Positions 33,458 through 44,800 of a stretch of 64,000 nucleotides of DNA are shown here, one piece after another. This DNA comes from Paracoccus caeni (GTDB lineage: Bacteria > Pseudomonadota > Alphaproteobacteria > Rhodobacterales > Rhodobacteraceae). The DNA is taken from positions 97,904-161,903 of the forward strand of contig NZ_JAEPRQ010000009.1 of the NCBI RefSeq assembly GCF_016629665.1, in the 5' to 3' direction. Each line of letters begins with the position of its first letter. Position 1 is the first letter of the stretch. The position numbers and the translations under genes were made by a program. The notes beneath the pieces were generated by a model, which was not told the origin of the DNA, did no database searches, and was given only the letters and a program-made list of their open reading frames with translations.

Positions 33458-36400
33458 GCGCCAAGCCGCGAGATCAGTTTCTGCGCCACCCCCGCCGCAT
33501 GTGGCGGCTTCAGGCACGAGAAGTGACTGCCACCGATCCGCTCGACCGAGACATCGCCAAGGCAAAGCCCCTGCCAGAAACCGACCGTATCGCCGTCAAG
33601 CCAGGGTAGGGACGGGGTGTCTTCTTCGGGCAGCAGCAGATGCAGATCGCCCGCGTAAAGTCCCGGCTGGAACGCCGCATAGGCAGCAAGGCTGTGCTGG
33701 AACAGCGACAGATGCGCGCGGGCATAGCCCAAGGCGTCGATGCCGGGGCGGTTCGCGGCCATCGCCTCGGCGATCCGTTCCAGCCGTTCTTCGGGCGCAG
33801 AATCCCGCAGGATGCGCAAAGCCTGCATCTCAGGCTCTTCGGCCAATGCCGCAAGCGTGCCTGCGGGGATCATGCCTGCGCGCACGGCAGCGTCTGCCAA
33901 CGCCCGACGCAGCGCGGCATCGTCGGCGGGATAGCCTGCCTTGGCCGGGTCCACCCCGATAAAGCGGCAGAAGGCGTATTCCAGCGCAAGATCGTCCTGA
34001 ACCTCGCAACCAGCGCCGCAACCGCCGATCACCGTCACCGCTGGCGGGGTCACTCCGCGTTCGGCCAACCGACTGGCGACCGCTACGGCCAGCAGACCGC
34101 CCATGCCGTAACCCGCCAATCGCGCGGGCGGCGCGTCGGCGATCAGTTCGGCATATTCGTCGGCGATGGTTTGCACCAGCATGGCCGGATCGCGCTCCAG
34201 ATACAGCGCCACCTTGGTCACCGCCAAACCGGACAGCGGAACATGCGGCTTCATCGCGCTGATCAGATCCAGATAGGGCGCCATCGTGCCGCCCAGTTCA
34301 TGCACAAGGAAGCAATCCGCGCCCTCGGTCACCTCGCCCAGCGGCGTGATGGGCGAAGCGGGGGCCGCATTTTCAGGCGCAGCCTCTTCGATCTCGCCTG
34401 CCTTGCGCAGGAAGAGGGCCAGTTCGGCAATGGTTGGATGGCGCAGAAGCTGCCGCATCGTCTGGGTGAATTGCAGGCTCTTGGTTTCCTCGAACTGTTC
34501 GTGCAACCGGCTTGAAAGCTGCGAAACCAGCAGGCTGTCGCCACCCATATTGAAGAAGTTGTCGTGCCGCCCGACGCGTGGGATGCCCAGAAGCGAACAC
34601 CAAAGATCAGCCAGCCTCTGTTCCAGCGGGTCAAGCAGATCGGCGGGGCCACTATCCGCACCCACCTCTGCCCGGTTGAGCCAGCCGCGCATCGTCTTAC
34701 GGTCGATCTTGCCATTCGGTGTCAACGGCAGGGCATCGACCACCTCGATCTGCTGGGGCAGCATATAGGCGGGCAGCCGATCCTGAAGCTGCTGGCGCAG
34801 ACGGGTCGGGTCGATCTGGGCCAGTCCGGCCTTGAACCTGATGGTGAAAACGCGCTGCCCAATGGCATGCAGCGGATCGTCACGGCCGGGCAAGACGATG
34901 GCGTCTTCACCCGCCGCGTCCGACAGAAGCCGGGCCCAGACCTCTTCGCTTTGGAAGAAGCCCTCATCATCGGCCTGTTCGCCTTCGCCCACCAGAAATT
35001 CCAGCGACCCCATCGTCCAGGCGATTTCCTCGACCGTTTCGACCACGACCAGCCGCCCGCCGGGGCGCAGAACCTGTCCCAGCTCTTTCAGCAATGCGGG
35101 CAGATCGCGGCCATAGTGCAGCACATTGCAGGCGACGATCACGTCCTGACTGTTGGGCAGATAACCTTGCCCGCGCAGGTCGTGGTTGATGTCCAGAAGA
35201 CCATATCGGACGAAGGGATAATCGCTGAATTGCTGTTCCGCACGGTTCAGGAAGAACCGCGAGATGTCGGTGAACTGGTAGTCGCAATCCAGATCCTTCA
35301 GTGCCGGGATCAATGCCGCACTGGTCCCGCCAACGCCTGCGCCGATTTCCAGAACCCGCAGCTTCTGGCCCGGACCCGCAGCGCCGCGCACCGCCGCAAT
35401 CACCGCGCTGTTGATACGCTGTCCGACCAATGTGTCGGCATAGGCCGCCAAGGCAAAGCTGGTATCACCACCGGGAAAGAACACATCCGTTGGCGTCGCA
35501 TCACCACGCAGCATCGCGCCTGCCTGCGCAAGCGAGCGTTCCAGATTTCGCTCGATCGTGTCGGGATAGCCCGCCGCGATCCGCGCGTCCCGGACCCGTT
35601 GCCAGACACCCGGGATATAGGTGCCGCCGGGACTGGAACACAGACCGTCCTCGGCGATCGTCAGCAAGCCCGCCTCGGCCAACAGATGCAGCCAGCGGCC
35701 CAGCAGGCGGCGATAGGTGGGGATGATCCCGATCCGCTGGCAGATGTCCTCCGCCGTGCCCCAAGCGCCTTTCGCGGGCAGACCGCCCGCGCGGCGCAAG
35801 GCGTCGTGGAAGCCGTAACGGGCGGCATCATTCAGCGCCTCGGTATAGGCCAAAGCCAACCGGCTTGCCTTGGGATCATGGGCCGGGATGCTGACCTGAC
35901 AGGCGGCAGGCATCGCCCCAAGTTTTTCCGGTTGCACGAAGGCGGCAAGGCGGCGGTCCATCGGATCGTCGCCATCGACCAGTGCCGCCGCCGCAGCCAC
36001 GCCGTCGCAATCCAGCAACGCCGCCTCGATCTCGGCCAGTTCGATCCGGTAGCCGCGAATCTTGACCTGCGAATCCTCGCGTCCCAGAAACTCGATCACG
36101 CCGCCCGGACGATAGCGGCCCATATCGCCGGTGCGATACAGTCGCTCGCCGGTCTCAGGATGGGTGATGAAGCGTTCATCGGTGCGCGCCTGATCGGCCA
36201 TATAGCCGATGGCAAGCCCGGCGCCGCCGATGAAAAGCTCGCCCGTGACCCATTCTGGACAATCGCGCATCCGGTTGTCCAGAACGTGGAAACTCTGATT
36301 GGCAAGCGGCTTGCCATAGGGGACGCTGGTCCAATCGGCGGCAAGTTCGGTCATCGGATGGATGATCGACCAGATCGCCGCCTCGGTCGCGCCGCCAAGG

Positions 36401-38817
36401 CTGAAGAGTTCAAGTTGCGGCAGGCGCTTTTGCAAATGCGGCGGCAGGCTGAGCGGGATCCAGTCGCCGCTAAGCATGGCGCGGCGCAGCAGGGGCAGTT
36501 CCAGCGAGGGATCGGCATCCAGTACATGCAGCAGCATCTGCATCTGCGCAGGCACCGAATTCCACAGCGTCACCCGATGCTGCATCACCATATCGCACCA
36601 ATGCGCCGGATCGTGGCGCAGCGCCGGATCGGGCAGGACCAAAGAGCCGCCCACGGCCAACGGGCCGAAAATATCATGGACCGACAGATCGAAGTTCAGG
36701 TTCGCCAGACCGAAGATCCGATCATCCGGCCCGAACTGCATCCGCCGATTGATGTCGGCGATGGTGTTCAGCGCGGCCTGATGCGAGACCATCACGCCCT
36801 TCGGCTCACCGGTCGAGCCGGAGGTATAGATCGTATAGGCCAGCGATGAAGGCACCGTCGCGCCGCTGTCCTGCGGTTCGGCTGGCTGGGTCGTGGCGGG
36901 ATCGATCAGAGTGATCGTCGCGGGCCAATCACCGCCCGGCTGGCCCAGAACGATCTGCACATTGGCGTTCGACAGAATTCGGTCTCGGCGCAAGGCAGGT
37001 TGGCTCACGTCAAGCGGCAGATAGGCCGCCCCCGCCAGATGGATCCCCAGAACCGAGGCGACCTGATGCCAGCCTGTCGGCAGGGCAATCGCCACGCTAT
37101 CGCCCGGTTGGCAACCGGCATCGCGCAGGGCCTGTGCGATGCCGCCAGCAGCGCGGGCCAGCGCGGTATAGCTGATGGGGCCCGTGGCATCGATGACCGC
37201 CACCCGATCCGCCATTCTTGCATCCGCCGCTTGCGCGAAGAACGCATCGTGCAGCCGACCTTCCGGCAAAGGCGCTTCGGTCGCGTTGACCACACGCCGT
37301 TGCGTGCCTTGTGCGGCGGGCAGCGGCACGGGATCGGTATGGACCCACAACTCCGCATTGCGGGCCAGATCTTTCAGGAAGGTGGACATTGCTGCGAACA
37401 TATCGTCAGCCATGCCCTCGGGCAGAACGCCGTCACGGATGTCCCATTGCAGAACCAGAGTGTCTTCTCGTTCGATCGCCTGACAATCCAGCCAGACCTG
37501 TGGCGTCTGGCTTAGCCCGAAGACAGGCTCGCCCAATTCGATCCCGGATTCGTTCAGGCCGATGGTGCTGGTGAAGACCACCGGCGTCATCGCGGCGTCC
37601 TGCCCCCGGCGGCGGGACAGTTCGCGCATCACCTCGACCCCCGAGAACAGGCGGTGATCCATATCGGACCACAACTGCGCCTGCACAGCCTTCGCCTCAT
37701 CGGCGAAGCCGCGACCGGGTTCGGTCTCGATTGCCAGCAGTCCGACAGTGGTGAAATCACCCACCAGTGCCTGCACGTCGGCATGCAGCGGCTGGCGGTT
37801 CAGCAGCGTCAGGTTCAGCAGAAAGCGGTCATTGCGCGACCAGCGGGCAACGACCGCCGAATAGGCCGCCAGCACCGCGACCGATGGCGTCAGGTTGTGG
37901 CGGGCGGCATTGCTGCGGAACCCGGACCAGTCCTTGCGGTCAAGGATGTCCTGCAGGCGGCGGAACCGGGCAGGGCCATCGGCCGCATGGGGCAGCACCG
38001 GCAAAGCAGGCGCTTCGGGCAGAAGGTCCAGCCGGTTCATCCAATAGTCGCGGTCACGCCGATACTGCCCGGATTCGCGCAGACCCCGTTCGGCCAGCAC
38101 GTAATCGCGGAAAGACAGCTCGATCGGGTCGGCGGGCGCTGTGGGATCGCGGTATAGCCGCGCAAGCTCGCTCAGCAGAAGCTGGACGGACATATAGTCG
38201 GCGATCAGAAAATCGATGGCGAAATGGATCAGCGCGTGATCTGCGGTGCGGGTCACGGCCAGTTCGAACAGCGGCCAGCGATCCGGCGCAAAGCTTTGTT
38301 GCGCCATCCGCTCGCGCCGCGCCTCGACCGAAGCGGTCACCTGACCCGCGTCCGCATTTCGCAGATCGTGCAGTTCCACCGCGTAATGCGGCGCCTCTGG
38401 CGCGACCTGTTGAAAACCGTCAGCATGGATCGTGGCGCGCAGCATGTCGTGGCGAGCGATGATCCGGTTCCACGCGGCCTCAAGCCGTTCCGGCTCGATA
38501 TCGTCCAGCCGCAATTCGGCATAGACCTGACAGCCGACGCCGCCATAGGCGAACAGATCCTGACGGCCCAGCAGATAGGCGGATTGCACATCCGTCAGCG
38601 GGAAGGGCTGGTTGCGATCCTGCGGCGCAGGGCGGATCGCGGCGGCCTCGGCCTGTCTGCGCAGATGGGCGATGACCTGATCGCGATTGGCCTTCACCGC
38701 GGCGCGGCGTTCGTCATTCATCACGCCGCGTGGCGCACGAAAGCGCAGTTCGCCTTCTTCCTCCCAGATCTGAACGCCAAGGGATTCCAGTTCGGTAACG
38801 AGCTCGGTCGCGGTCAC
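33454..38817 (-). CDS. NRPS 2: docking-Cy-A(MT)-PCP-TE (PchF-like)
   Basis: A 1787-residue nonribosomal peptide synthetase. Residues 1-55 resemble a TubC-type docking domain. A heterocyclisation domain follows (about 70-490, motif DFLIAD near residue 202), then an A domain (YTSGSTGEPKG near 662; pocket D-L-H-N-M-S-L-I-W by my alignment, close to the Cys code). A methyltransferase is inserted before the last A motif (VLEIGAGVGGTSAALIP near 1155), as in PchF. Then PCP (MGGDSLL, Ser near 1427) and a C-terminal TE (about 1490-1787). The TE elbow reads GYGMGG, with Gly1571 where Ser is expected. It overlaps the neighbouring genes by 4 bases at each end. It likely adds, cyclises and N-methylates the third Cys. 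Confidence 0.93.
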   Translation of the reverse strand: MTATELVTELESLGVQIWEEEGELRFRAPRGVMNDERRAAVKANRDQVIAHLRRQAEAAAIRPAPQDRNQPFPLTDVQSAYLLGRQDLFAYGGVGCQVYAELRLDDIEPERLEAAWNRIIARHDMLRATIHADGFQQVAPEAPHYAVELHDLRNADAGQVTASVEARRERMAQQSFAPDRWPLFELAVTRTADHALIHFAIDFLIADYMSVQLLLSELARLYRDPTAPADPIELSFRDYVLAERGLRESGQYRRDRDYWMNRLDLLPEAPALPVLPHAADGPARFRRLQDILDRKDWSGFRSNAARHNLTPSVAVLAAYSAVVARWSRNDRFLLNLTLLNRQPLHADVQALVGDFTTVGLLAIETEPGRGFADEAKAVQAQLWSDMDHRLFSGVEVMRELSRRRGQDAAMTPVVFTSTIGLNESGIELGEPVFGLSQTPQVWLDCQAIEREDTLVLQWDIRDGVLPEGMADDMFAAMSTFLKDLARNAELWVHTDPVPLPAAQGTQRRVVNATEAPLPEGRLHDAFFAQAADARMADRVAVIDATGPISYTALARAAGGIAQALRDAGCQPGDSVAIALPTGWHQVASVLGIHLAGAAYLPLDVSQPALRRDRILSNANVQIVLGQPGGDWPATITLIDPATTQPAEPQDSGATVPSSLAYTIYTSGSTGEPKGVMVSHQAALNTIADINRRMQFGPDDRIFGLANLNFDLSVHDIFGPLAVGGSLVLPDPALRHDPAHWCDMVMQHRVTLWNSVPAQMQMLLHVLDADPSLELPLLRRAMLSGDWIPLSLPPHLQKRLPQLELFSLGGATEAAIWSIIHPMTELAADWTSVPYGKPLANQSFHVLDNRMRDCPEWVTGELFIGGAGLAIGYMADQARTDERFITHPETGERLYRTGDMGRYRPGGVIEFLGREDSQVKIRGYRIELAEIEAALLDCDGVAAAAALVDGDDPMDRRLAAFVQPEKLGAMPAACQVSIPAHDPKASRLALAYTEALNDAARYGFHDALRRAGGLPAKGAWGTAEDICQRIGIIPTYRRLLGRWLHLLAEAGLLTIAEDGLCSSPGGTYIPGVWQRVRDARIAAGYPDTIERNLERSLAQAGAMLRGDATPTDVFFPGGDTSFALAAYADTLVGQRINSAVIAAVRGAAGPGQKLRVLEIGAGVGGTSAALIPALKDLDCDYQFTDISRFFLNRAEQQFSDYPFVRYGLLDINHDLRGQGYLPNSQDVIVACNVLHYGRDLPALLKELGQVLRPGGRLVVVETVEEIAWTMGSLEFLVGEGEQADDEGFFQSEEVWARLLSDAAGEDAIVLPGRDDPLHAIGQRVFTIRFKAGLAQIDPTRLRQQLQDRLPAYMLPQQIEVVDALPLTPNGKIDRKTMRGWLNRAEVGADSGPADLLDPLEQRLADLWCSLLGIPRVGRHDNFFNMGGDSLLVSQLSSRLHEQFEETKSLQFTQTMRQLLRHPTIAELALFLRKAGEIEEAAPENAAPASPITPLGEVTEGADCFLVHELGGTMAPYLDLISAMKPHVPLSGLAVTKVALYLERDPAMLVQTIADEYAELIADAPPARLAGYGMGGLLAVAVASRLAERGVTPPAVTVIGGCGAGCEVQDDLALEYAFCRFIGVDPAKAGYPADDAALRRALADAAVRAGMIPAGTLAALAEEPEMQALRILRDSAPEERLERIAEAMAANRPGIDALGYARAHLSLFQHSLAAYAAFQPGLYAGDLHLLLPEEDTPSLPWLDGDTVGFWQGLCLGDVSVERIGGSHFSCLKPPHAAGVAQKLISRLGA

Positions 38818-41800
38818 AATGCGCCCTCCTCAATAAGGTCTTCGTGATGTTCGGCAAGTTTGGCGGCGACCACCCCGGCAAGCCCGGCAATGGTCGGTTC
38901 CGCGAAGATTTGGCGCAGCGAGATATCAACCCCAAGCCTGCTGCCGACACTGGCGACCATCTCGGTCGCCATAAGGCTGTCGCCGCCGAGGGCGAGGAAC
39001 GAATCCTGTCGTCCGACTTTGTCGAGGTCGAGAATGTCCGCCCAGATTTGTGCGATGGCAGTTTCGACCTCGCCCTGCGGAGTGTCGTCGTCGCTGGTGG
39101 TGGTGTGCGCAGGCTCGATGGCACGGGCGGCAAGGGATTTGCGGTCGATCTTGCCATTGGCGGTCAGGGGCAGGGCGTCCAGCCGTTCGATGACCGGCGG
39201 CACCGCATGGGATGGCAGATGCGCCGCCAGATGTATGGTCAGATCGGCGGGATCTTCCGTAGCCACGATGAATGCGGCCAGCCGTTGGCGGCCACGTTCG
39301 CCCAAAGCCAGCGCCACAGCCTGGGTCACGGCAGGATGAGCTTCCAGAGCAGTCTCGATCTCACCCAATTCGATCCGGTGGCCGCGGACTTTCACCTGCA
39401 TGTCCTGACGGCCCAGAAATTCCAGCGTCCCATCGGGCCAGTAGCGGCCCATATCGCCGGTGCGATACCAGCGCGCCCCGTCATGTTCGACGAAGCGATG
39501 CGCGCTGAGGGTCGGATCGCCGCGATAGCCGGTCGCCAAGCCCGCCCCGCCGATCCACAGCTCGCCCGCCACCCAATCGGGACAGTCGCGGCCACGGGCA
39601 TCCGCGACGCGGTAGCTTTGGTTCGCCAAGGGCGTGCCATAGGGGATGGCGCGCCAGTGGTCGGGCACGGTGTCGACCTCGCAGAGGTTCGACCAGATCG
39701 CGGCCTCGGTGGCGCCGCCCATGGCGATGAAGCGGCAATCGGGGGCGCGGTCGCGCAGCCGTGCGGGCAGGTCCAGCGCGATCCAGTCGCCCGAGGCCAT
39801 GGCCAGCCGCAGCGAGGGCAGCCCGCCCGGCACCGCCAGCAGCATCTCCAGCAAAGCCGGGGCCGAGTTCCAGATGCTGACCCGGTGGGCATCGATCAGG
39901 TCGTGCCAGCGGGTCGCCTCGCGCCGCTCAGCCTCGTCCAGCAGGACCAGCGCGCCGCCTGCGGCCAGCGTGCCGAAGATGTCCTGCACCGACAGATCGA
40001 AATCCAGCGCCGAGACGGCCAGCACCCGGTCATCCTCGGTTATGGCGAAGCGGGAATTGATGTCGGCCACGGTATTCAGTGCGGCGGCATGGCTGAGCTC
40101 GACCCCCTTCGGCTCGCCGGTCGAGCCCGAGGTGAAGATGACATAGGCGGGGGCGTCGGGGCTCAGACTGACCGGTGCAAGCAGGCCTGCGTGATCTGCG
40201 GCATCGGCGATGTCGATCAGCGCGGCGCCTTCGGCCAGCGCGGCATGAGCCGGAGTGGTCAGCACGTGGCGGATACCTGCGGCGGCGCGGATGCGGGCGG
40301 CGCGGGCGGCGGGCTGTTCCGGGCTGACCGGGACATAGACCGCGCCTGCGGCCAGCACGCCCAGCACAGCGGCGATCTGTTCCGGCCCGCGCGGCAGGGT
40401 GATGGCGACGGGATCGCCGGGGGCGACGCCCTGATCCTGCAACAGCGCGGCCACGGACAGCGCCTGCCGGGCCAGATCGCCGTAGCTTTGCGTGCCGCCA
40501 TGTCCCAGCAGCGCCGGTCGCTCGGGCCGTTCCGCCGCCTGCCGGAAGAAGCCGTCGTGCAGCAGTCCATCGGGCCGGGGCGCCGTGGTCGCATTGACCT
40601 CTGCCCGCACCGCCGCCTGCGCATCAGGCAGCAGATCCGGCACCACCAGACGCCACCGTGCCGCATCGCCTGCAAGCCATGACAAAAGCCTGCCATAAGC
40701 CGCAAACATCGCGTCAATCACACCGGCAGGGAAAAGAGACTCAACAACGTCCCATGTGATCGATAGCCTGTCATCGCGCTCGACGATCTGGCAATCCAGC
40801 CAGACCTGAGGTGTTTGCGAAATCCCCCATTCCCGTTGCAGGACCGGATTTTCCGGCATCGGCGGCAGCGCGTCAGCCATGCCGATCACACTAGTGAAGA
40901 TGATCGGCATATTCGCTGTCATCGCGCCGCTTTGCCGCGACATCTCGCGCATGACCCAGACGGCTGAAACGCTGCCATGCGCAATATTTTCGGCCGATCG
41001 CGCTTGCAGCTTGCCCGCCCGTGTCAGCCAGTCATCGCCCGCTTGCGTCCGATAGGGCAGCAGCATCAGCGAGGTGAAGTCGCCAAGGATATTGTTGATA
41101 TCCGGGTGGACTTCCTGCCGGTCGAACAGGGTCAGGTTGATGGTGAAATCGGGATCGGCGCTCCACGCCGCCAGCACCTCAGCAAAGGCGGTCGCCAGCA
41201 CCGACGACACTGTCAGCCCATGTTGCCGCGCAAGCGCCGTCAGGTTGCTGTAGGGATCAGCGGCCAGCACGGTTTCGCGGCGGGTAAACTGCGGCTTGCC
41301 GATGGTAGAGGGGTCGCGGGCCAGCGGCAGGCGCGGACCGGCGGGCATATCGCTGGCGCAATCGCGCCAATAGGCGCGGTCGGTCTCTAGCCGTTCGGGG
41401 TCGGGTTTCACCTGCGTCACATAATCGCGGAACGACACGCCGACCGGGAGCAGCGGGGCGTCCAGATCCGCGTAAAGCGTCTCGGCCTCGGTGAACAGGA
41501 TCATGGTGCTGAGGGCGTCGATGATCAGGCTGTCAAGGCTGACGCCCAGCCGCGTGCGGTTGCCGTAACGGACTGCGCGGACATCGAACAGGGGCCAGTG
41601 CGTCGGGTCAATCACCTGATCGGACATGGCATCACGCAATCCGGCCAGCGCCTTGTTCGCTTCGTCGGCTGCGGTATGGGTCACGGGAATACTGAAGCGG
41701 GGCACCGTGGGCAGGATGCGTTGCTGTCCCGCATCGTCAAAGACCGCGCGCAGCATTTCGTGCCGGGCGATCAGGCGGTTCCAGACCTCTTCCAGACGCG

Positions 41801-44800
41801 GCAGATCCAGATCGGTGGCTTCGAATTCGGTGTAGAAATGGCAACTGACGCCGCCAAGATCGAAATCGTCACCGCGACCCATCAGATAGGCCTGCTGCAC
41901 CTCGGTCGGCGGGAACGGCAGATGACGGTTCGCCGGATCGGGCTGGATGGCGAAATCGGGGCGGATCTCGCCGATGGTCAGGCCGTTCGCGAAGTCGCGC
42001 AGAACCGGGCGGGCGAACAGATCGCTGAGGCTGGCATTGTCGATCCCCGCCTGCCGCAACCGGGTGATCGCCCGCGTTGCCATGAGGCTGTCGCCACCGA
42101 GGGCGAGGAACGAATCCTGTCGTCCGACTTTGTCGAGGTCGAGAATGTCCGCCCAGATTTGCGCGATGGCGGCTTCGACTTCGCCTTGGGGAGTGTCGTC
42201 GTCGGCGCTGGTGGTGGTGTGCGCAGGTTCGGTGGCACGGGCGGCAAGGGATTTGCGGTCGATTTTGCCGTTGGCGGTCAGCGGCAGAGCGTCCAGCCGT
42301 TCGATGACCGGCGGCACCGCATGTGACGGCAGATGCGCCGCCAGATGTTGCGGCAGGTCCGGTAGATCATCGGCAGCCACGATGAAGGCGGCCAACCGTT
42401 GGCGGCCACGTTCGCCCAAGGCCAGCGCCACGGCCTGGGTGACGGCGGGATGAGCTTCCAGAGCGGTCTCGATCTCGCCCAGCTCGATCCGGTGGCCGCG
42501 GACTTTCACCTGCATGTCCTGACGGCCCAGAAATTCCAGCGTGCCATCGGGCCAGTAGCGGCCCATATCGCCGGTGCGATACCAGCGCCCCCCATCATGT
42601 TCGACGAAGCGATGCGCGCTGAGGGTCGGATCGCCGCGATAGCCGGTCGCCAAACCCGCCCCGCCGATCCAAAGCTCGCCCGCCACCCAATCGGGACAGT
42701 CGCGGCCACGTGCATCTGCGACGCGGTAGCTTTGGTTCGCCAAGGGCGTGCCATAGGGGATCGCGCGCCAGTGGTCGGGCACGTTGCCGACCTCGCAGAG
42801 GTTCGACCAGATCGCGGCCTCGGTGGCGCCGCCCATGGCGATGAAGCGGCAATCGGGGGCGCGCTCGCGCAGCCTTTGCGGCAGGTCCAGCGCAATCCAG
42901 TCGCCCGAGGCCATGGCCAGCCGCAGCGAGGGCAGCCCGCCCGGCACCGCCAGCAGCATCTCCAGCAGCGCCGGGGCCGAGTTCCAGATGCTGACCCGAT
43001 GGGCATCGATCAGGTCGTGCCAGCGGGTCGCCTCGCGCCGTTCGGTTTCGTCCAGCAGGACCAGCGCGCCGCCAGCAGCCAGCGTGCCGAAGATGTCCTG
43101 CACCGACAGATCGAAATCCAGCGCCGAGACGGCCAGCACCCGGTCATCCTCGGTGATGGCGAAGCGGGCATTGATATCGGCCACGGTGTTCAGCGCAGCG
43201 GCGTGGCTGAGCTCGACGCCCTTCGGCTCTCCGGTCGAGCCCGAGGTGAAGATGACATAGGCGGGGGCGTCGGGGGTCAGACTGACCGGCGCAAGCAGGG
43301 CTGCGTGATCTGCGGCGCGGGTGATGTCGATCAGCGTGGCGCCTTCGGCCAGCGTGGCATGGGCCGGAGTAGTCAGCACGTGGCGGATGCCTGCGGCGGC
43401 GCGGATGCGGGTGGCGCGGGCGGCAGGCTGTTCCGGGCTGACCGGGACATAGACCGCGCCTGCGGCCAGCACGCCCAGCACGACGGCGATCTGTTCCGGC
43501 CCGCGCGGCAGGGTGATGGCGACGGGATCGCCGGGTACCACGCCCTGATCCTGCAACAGCGCGGCCACGGACAGCGCCTGCTGGGCCAGATCGCCATAGC
43601 TTTGCGGCCCGCCATGTCCCAGCAAGGCCGGACGGTCTGGCCGTTCCGCCGCCTGCCGGAAGAAGCCGTCATGCAGCAGACCATCGGGCCGGGGTGCCGT
43701 GGTCGCGTTGACCTCTGCCCGCACCGCCGCCTGAGTATCAGGCAACAGATCCGGCACCGCCAAACGCCACCGTGCCGCATCCCCTGCAAGCCACGACAAA
43801 AGCCTGCCATAAGCCGCAAACATCGCGTCAATCACACCGGCAGGGAAAAGAGACTCAACAACGTCCCAGCAAAGCAGCAATTCCCCGTCTTCTTCATAGA
43901 CCTGATGGTCGAGCCAGACGCCGGGGGTTTGCGAGATCATGTGGTCCATCCGGCCAAGGGTCGCGCGGCAATCATCACCGACCAGAGGCGAGCCGAGATT
44001 GCAGGCAAAGACGACCGGGGCGATGCCGCCCATCATCTGACGGCGGGCGGCGATGTCGCGTTGAACCTGAACGGCGGAATACCCGGCATGGGCAATGTCG
44101 GCATGCAGTTGCGATTGCAGCTTGCTTGCGTGATCGACGAAGCTGTCGCCTTGGCTTTGATCGGCGCGCAGAAGCAGAAGATTGGTGAAGTCGGCGATGA
44201 CGTCATCAAGGCCGGGCTGCGTGATCTCGCGGTCGAATAGCGGCAGGTTCAGCAGGATGTCGTCCTGCGCGCTCCACCGGGTCAGGACGGTTGCAAATGC
44301 ATTTGCCAAAACGATGGCCGGGGTCAGTTGGTGGGTCGCGGCAAATCGGCGAAGCTGCGACCACGTTTCGGCGTCCAGGCGGTGCTGACGGCGGTTGAAG
44401 CGCGGCGCGCCGATCTGGTCGGGATGCACCGCCAGCGGCAGGGCCGGGCCTTCGGGCAGATCGGAAAGCCGCTGATGCCAGTAATCGCGATCCCGGTCGC
44501 GATCCGCCGCGCGGCGGTCGCGCTGTTGCTGAAGGTAGGTTGCAAAGCTCCAATCCACCGGCGGGGCGGGCAGGGGGTCGCCGCGATAGGCGGTCGCCAG
44601 ATCGCGCAGCAGGATCGACAGGCTTTGCACATCGGCGACCAGCAAATCGATATCCAGATGAATGCGCGTCGCGCCACCCGGCAACAGGCTGAGTTCGATG
44701 CCCGCAACCTCTGCCTGCTCCACCCGCAGCCTGCGATGGTCCAGCCGGTTGCGGGTTGCGGTCAGCGCGGTCTGCACCGCCTCGGGCGAGGACGTGGCAA

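Noticed and set aside
34564..36849. 761-residue + strand ORF opposite NRPS 2
   Set aside because: High-GC shadow frame of the real NRPS gene: rich in Arg/His/Gln, no domain, no ribosome site. The same holds for 38844-40682, 42399-44240 and 46877-48376.
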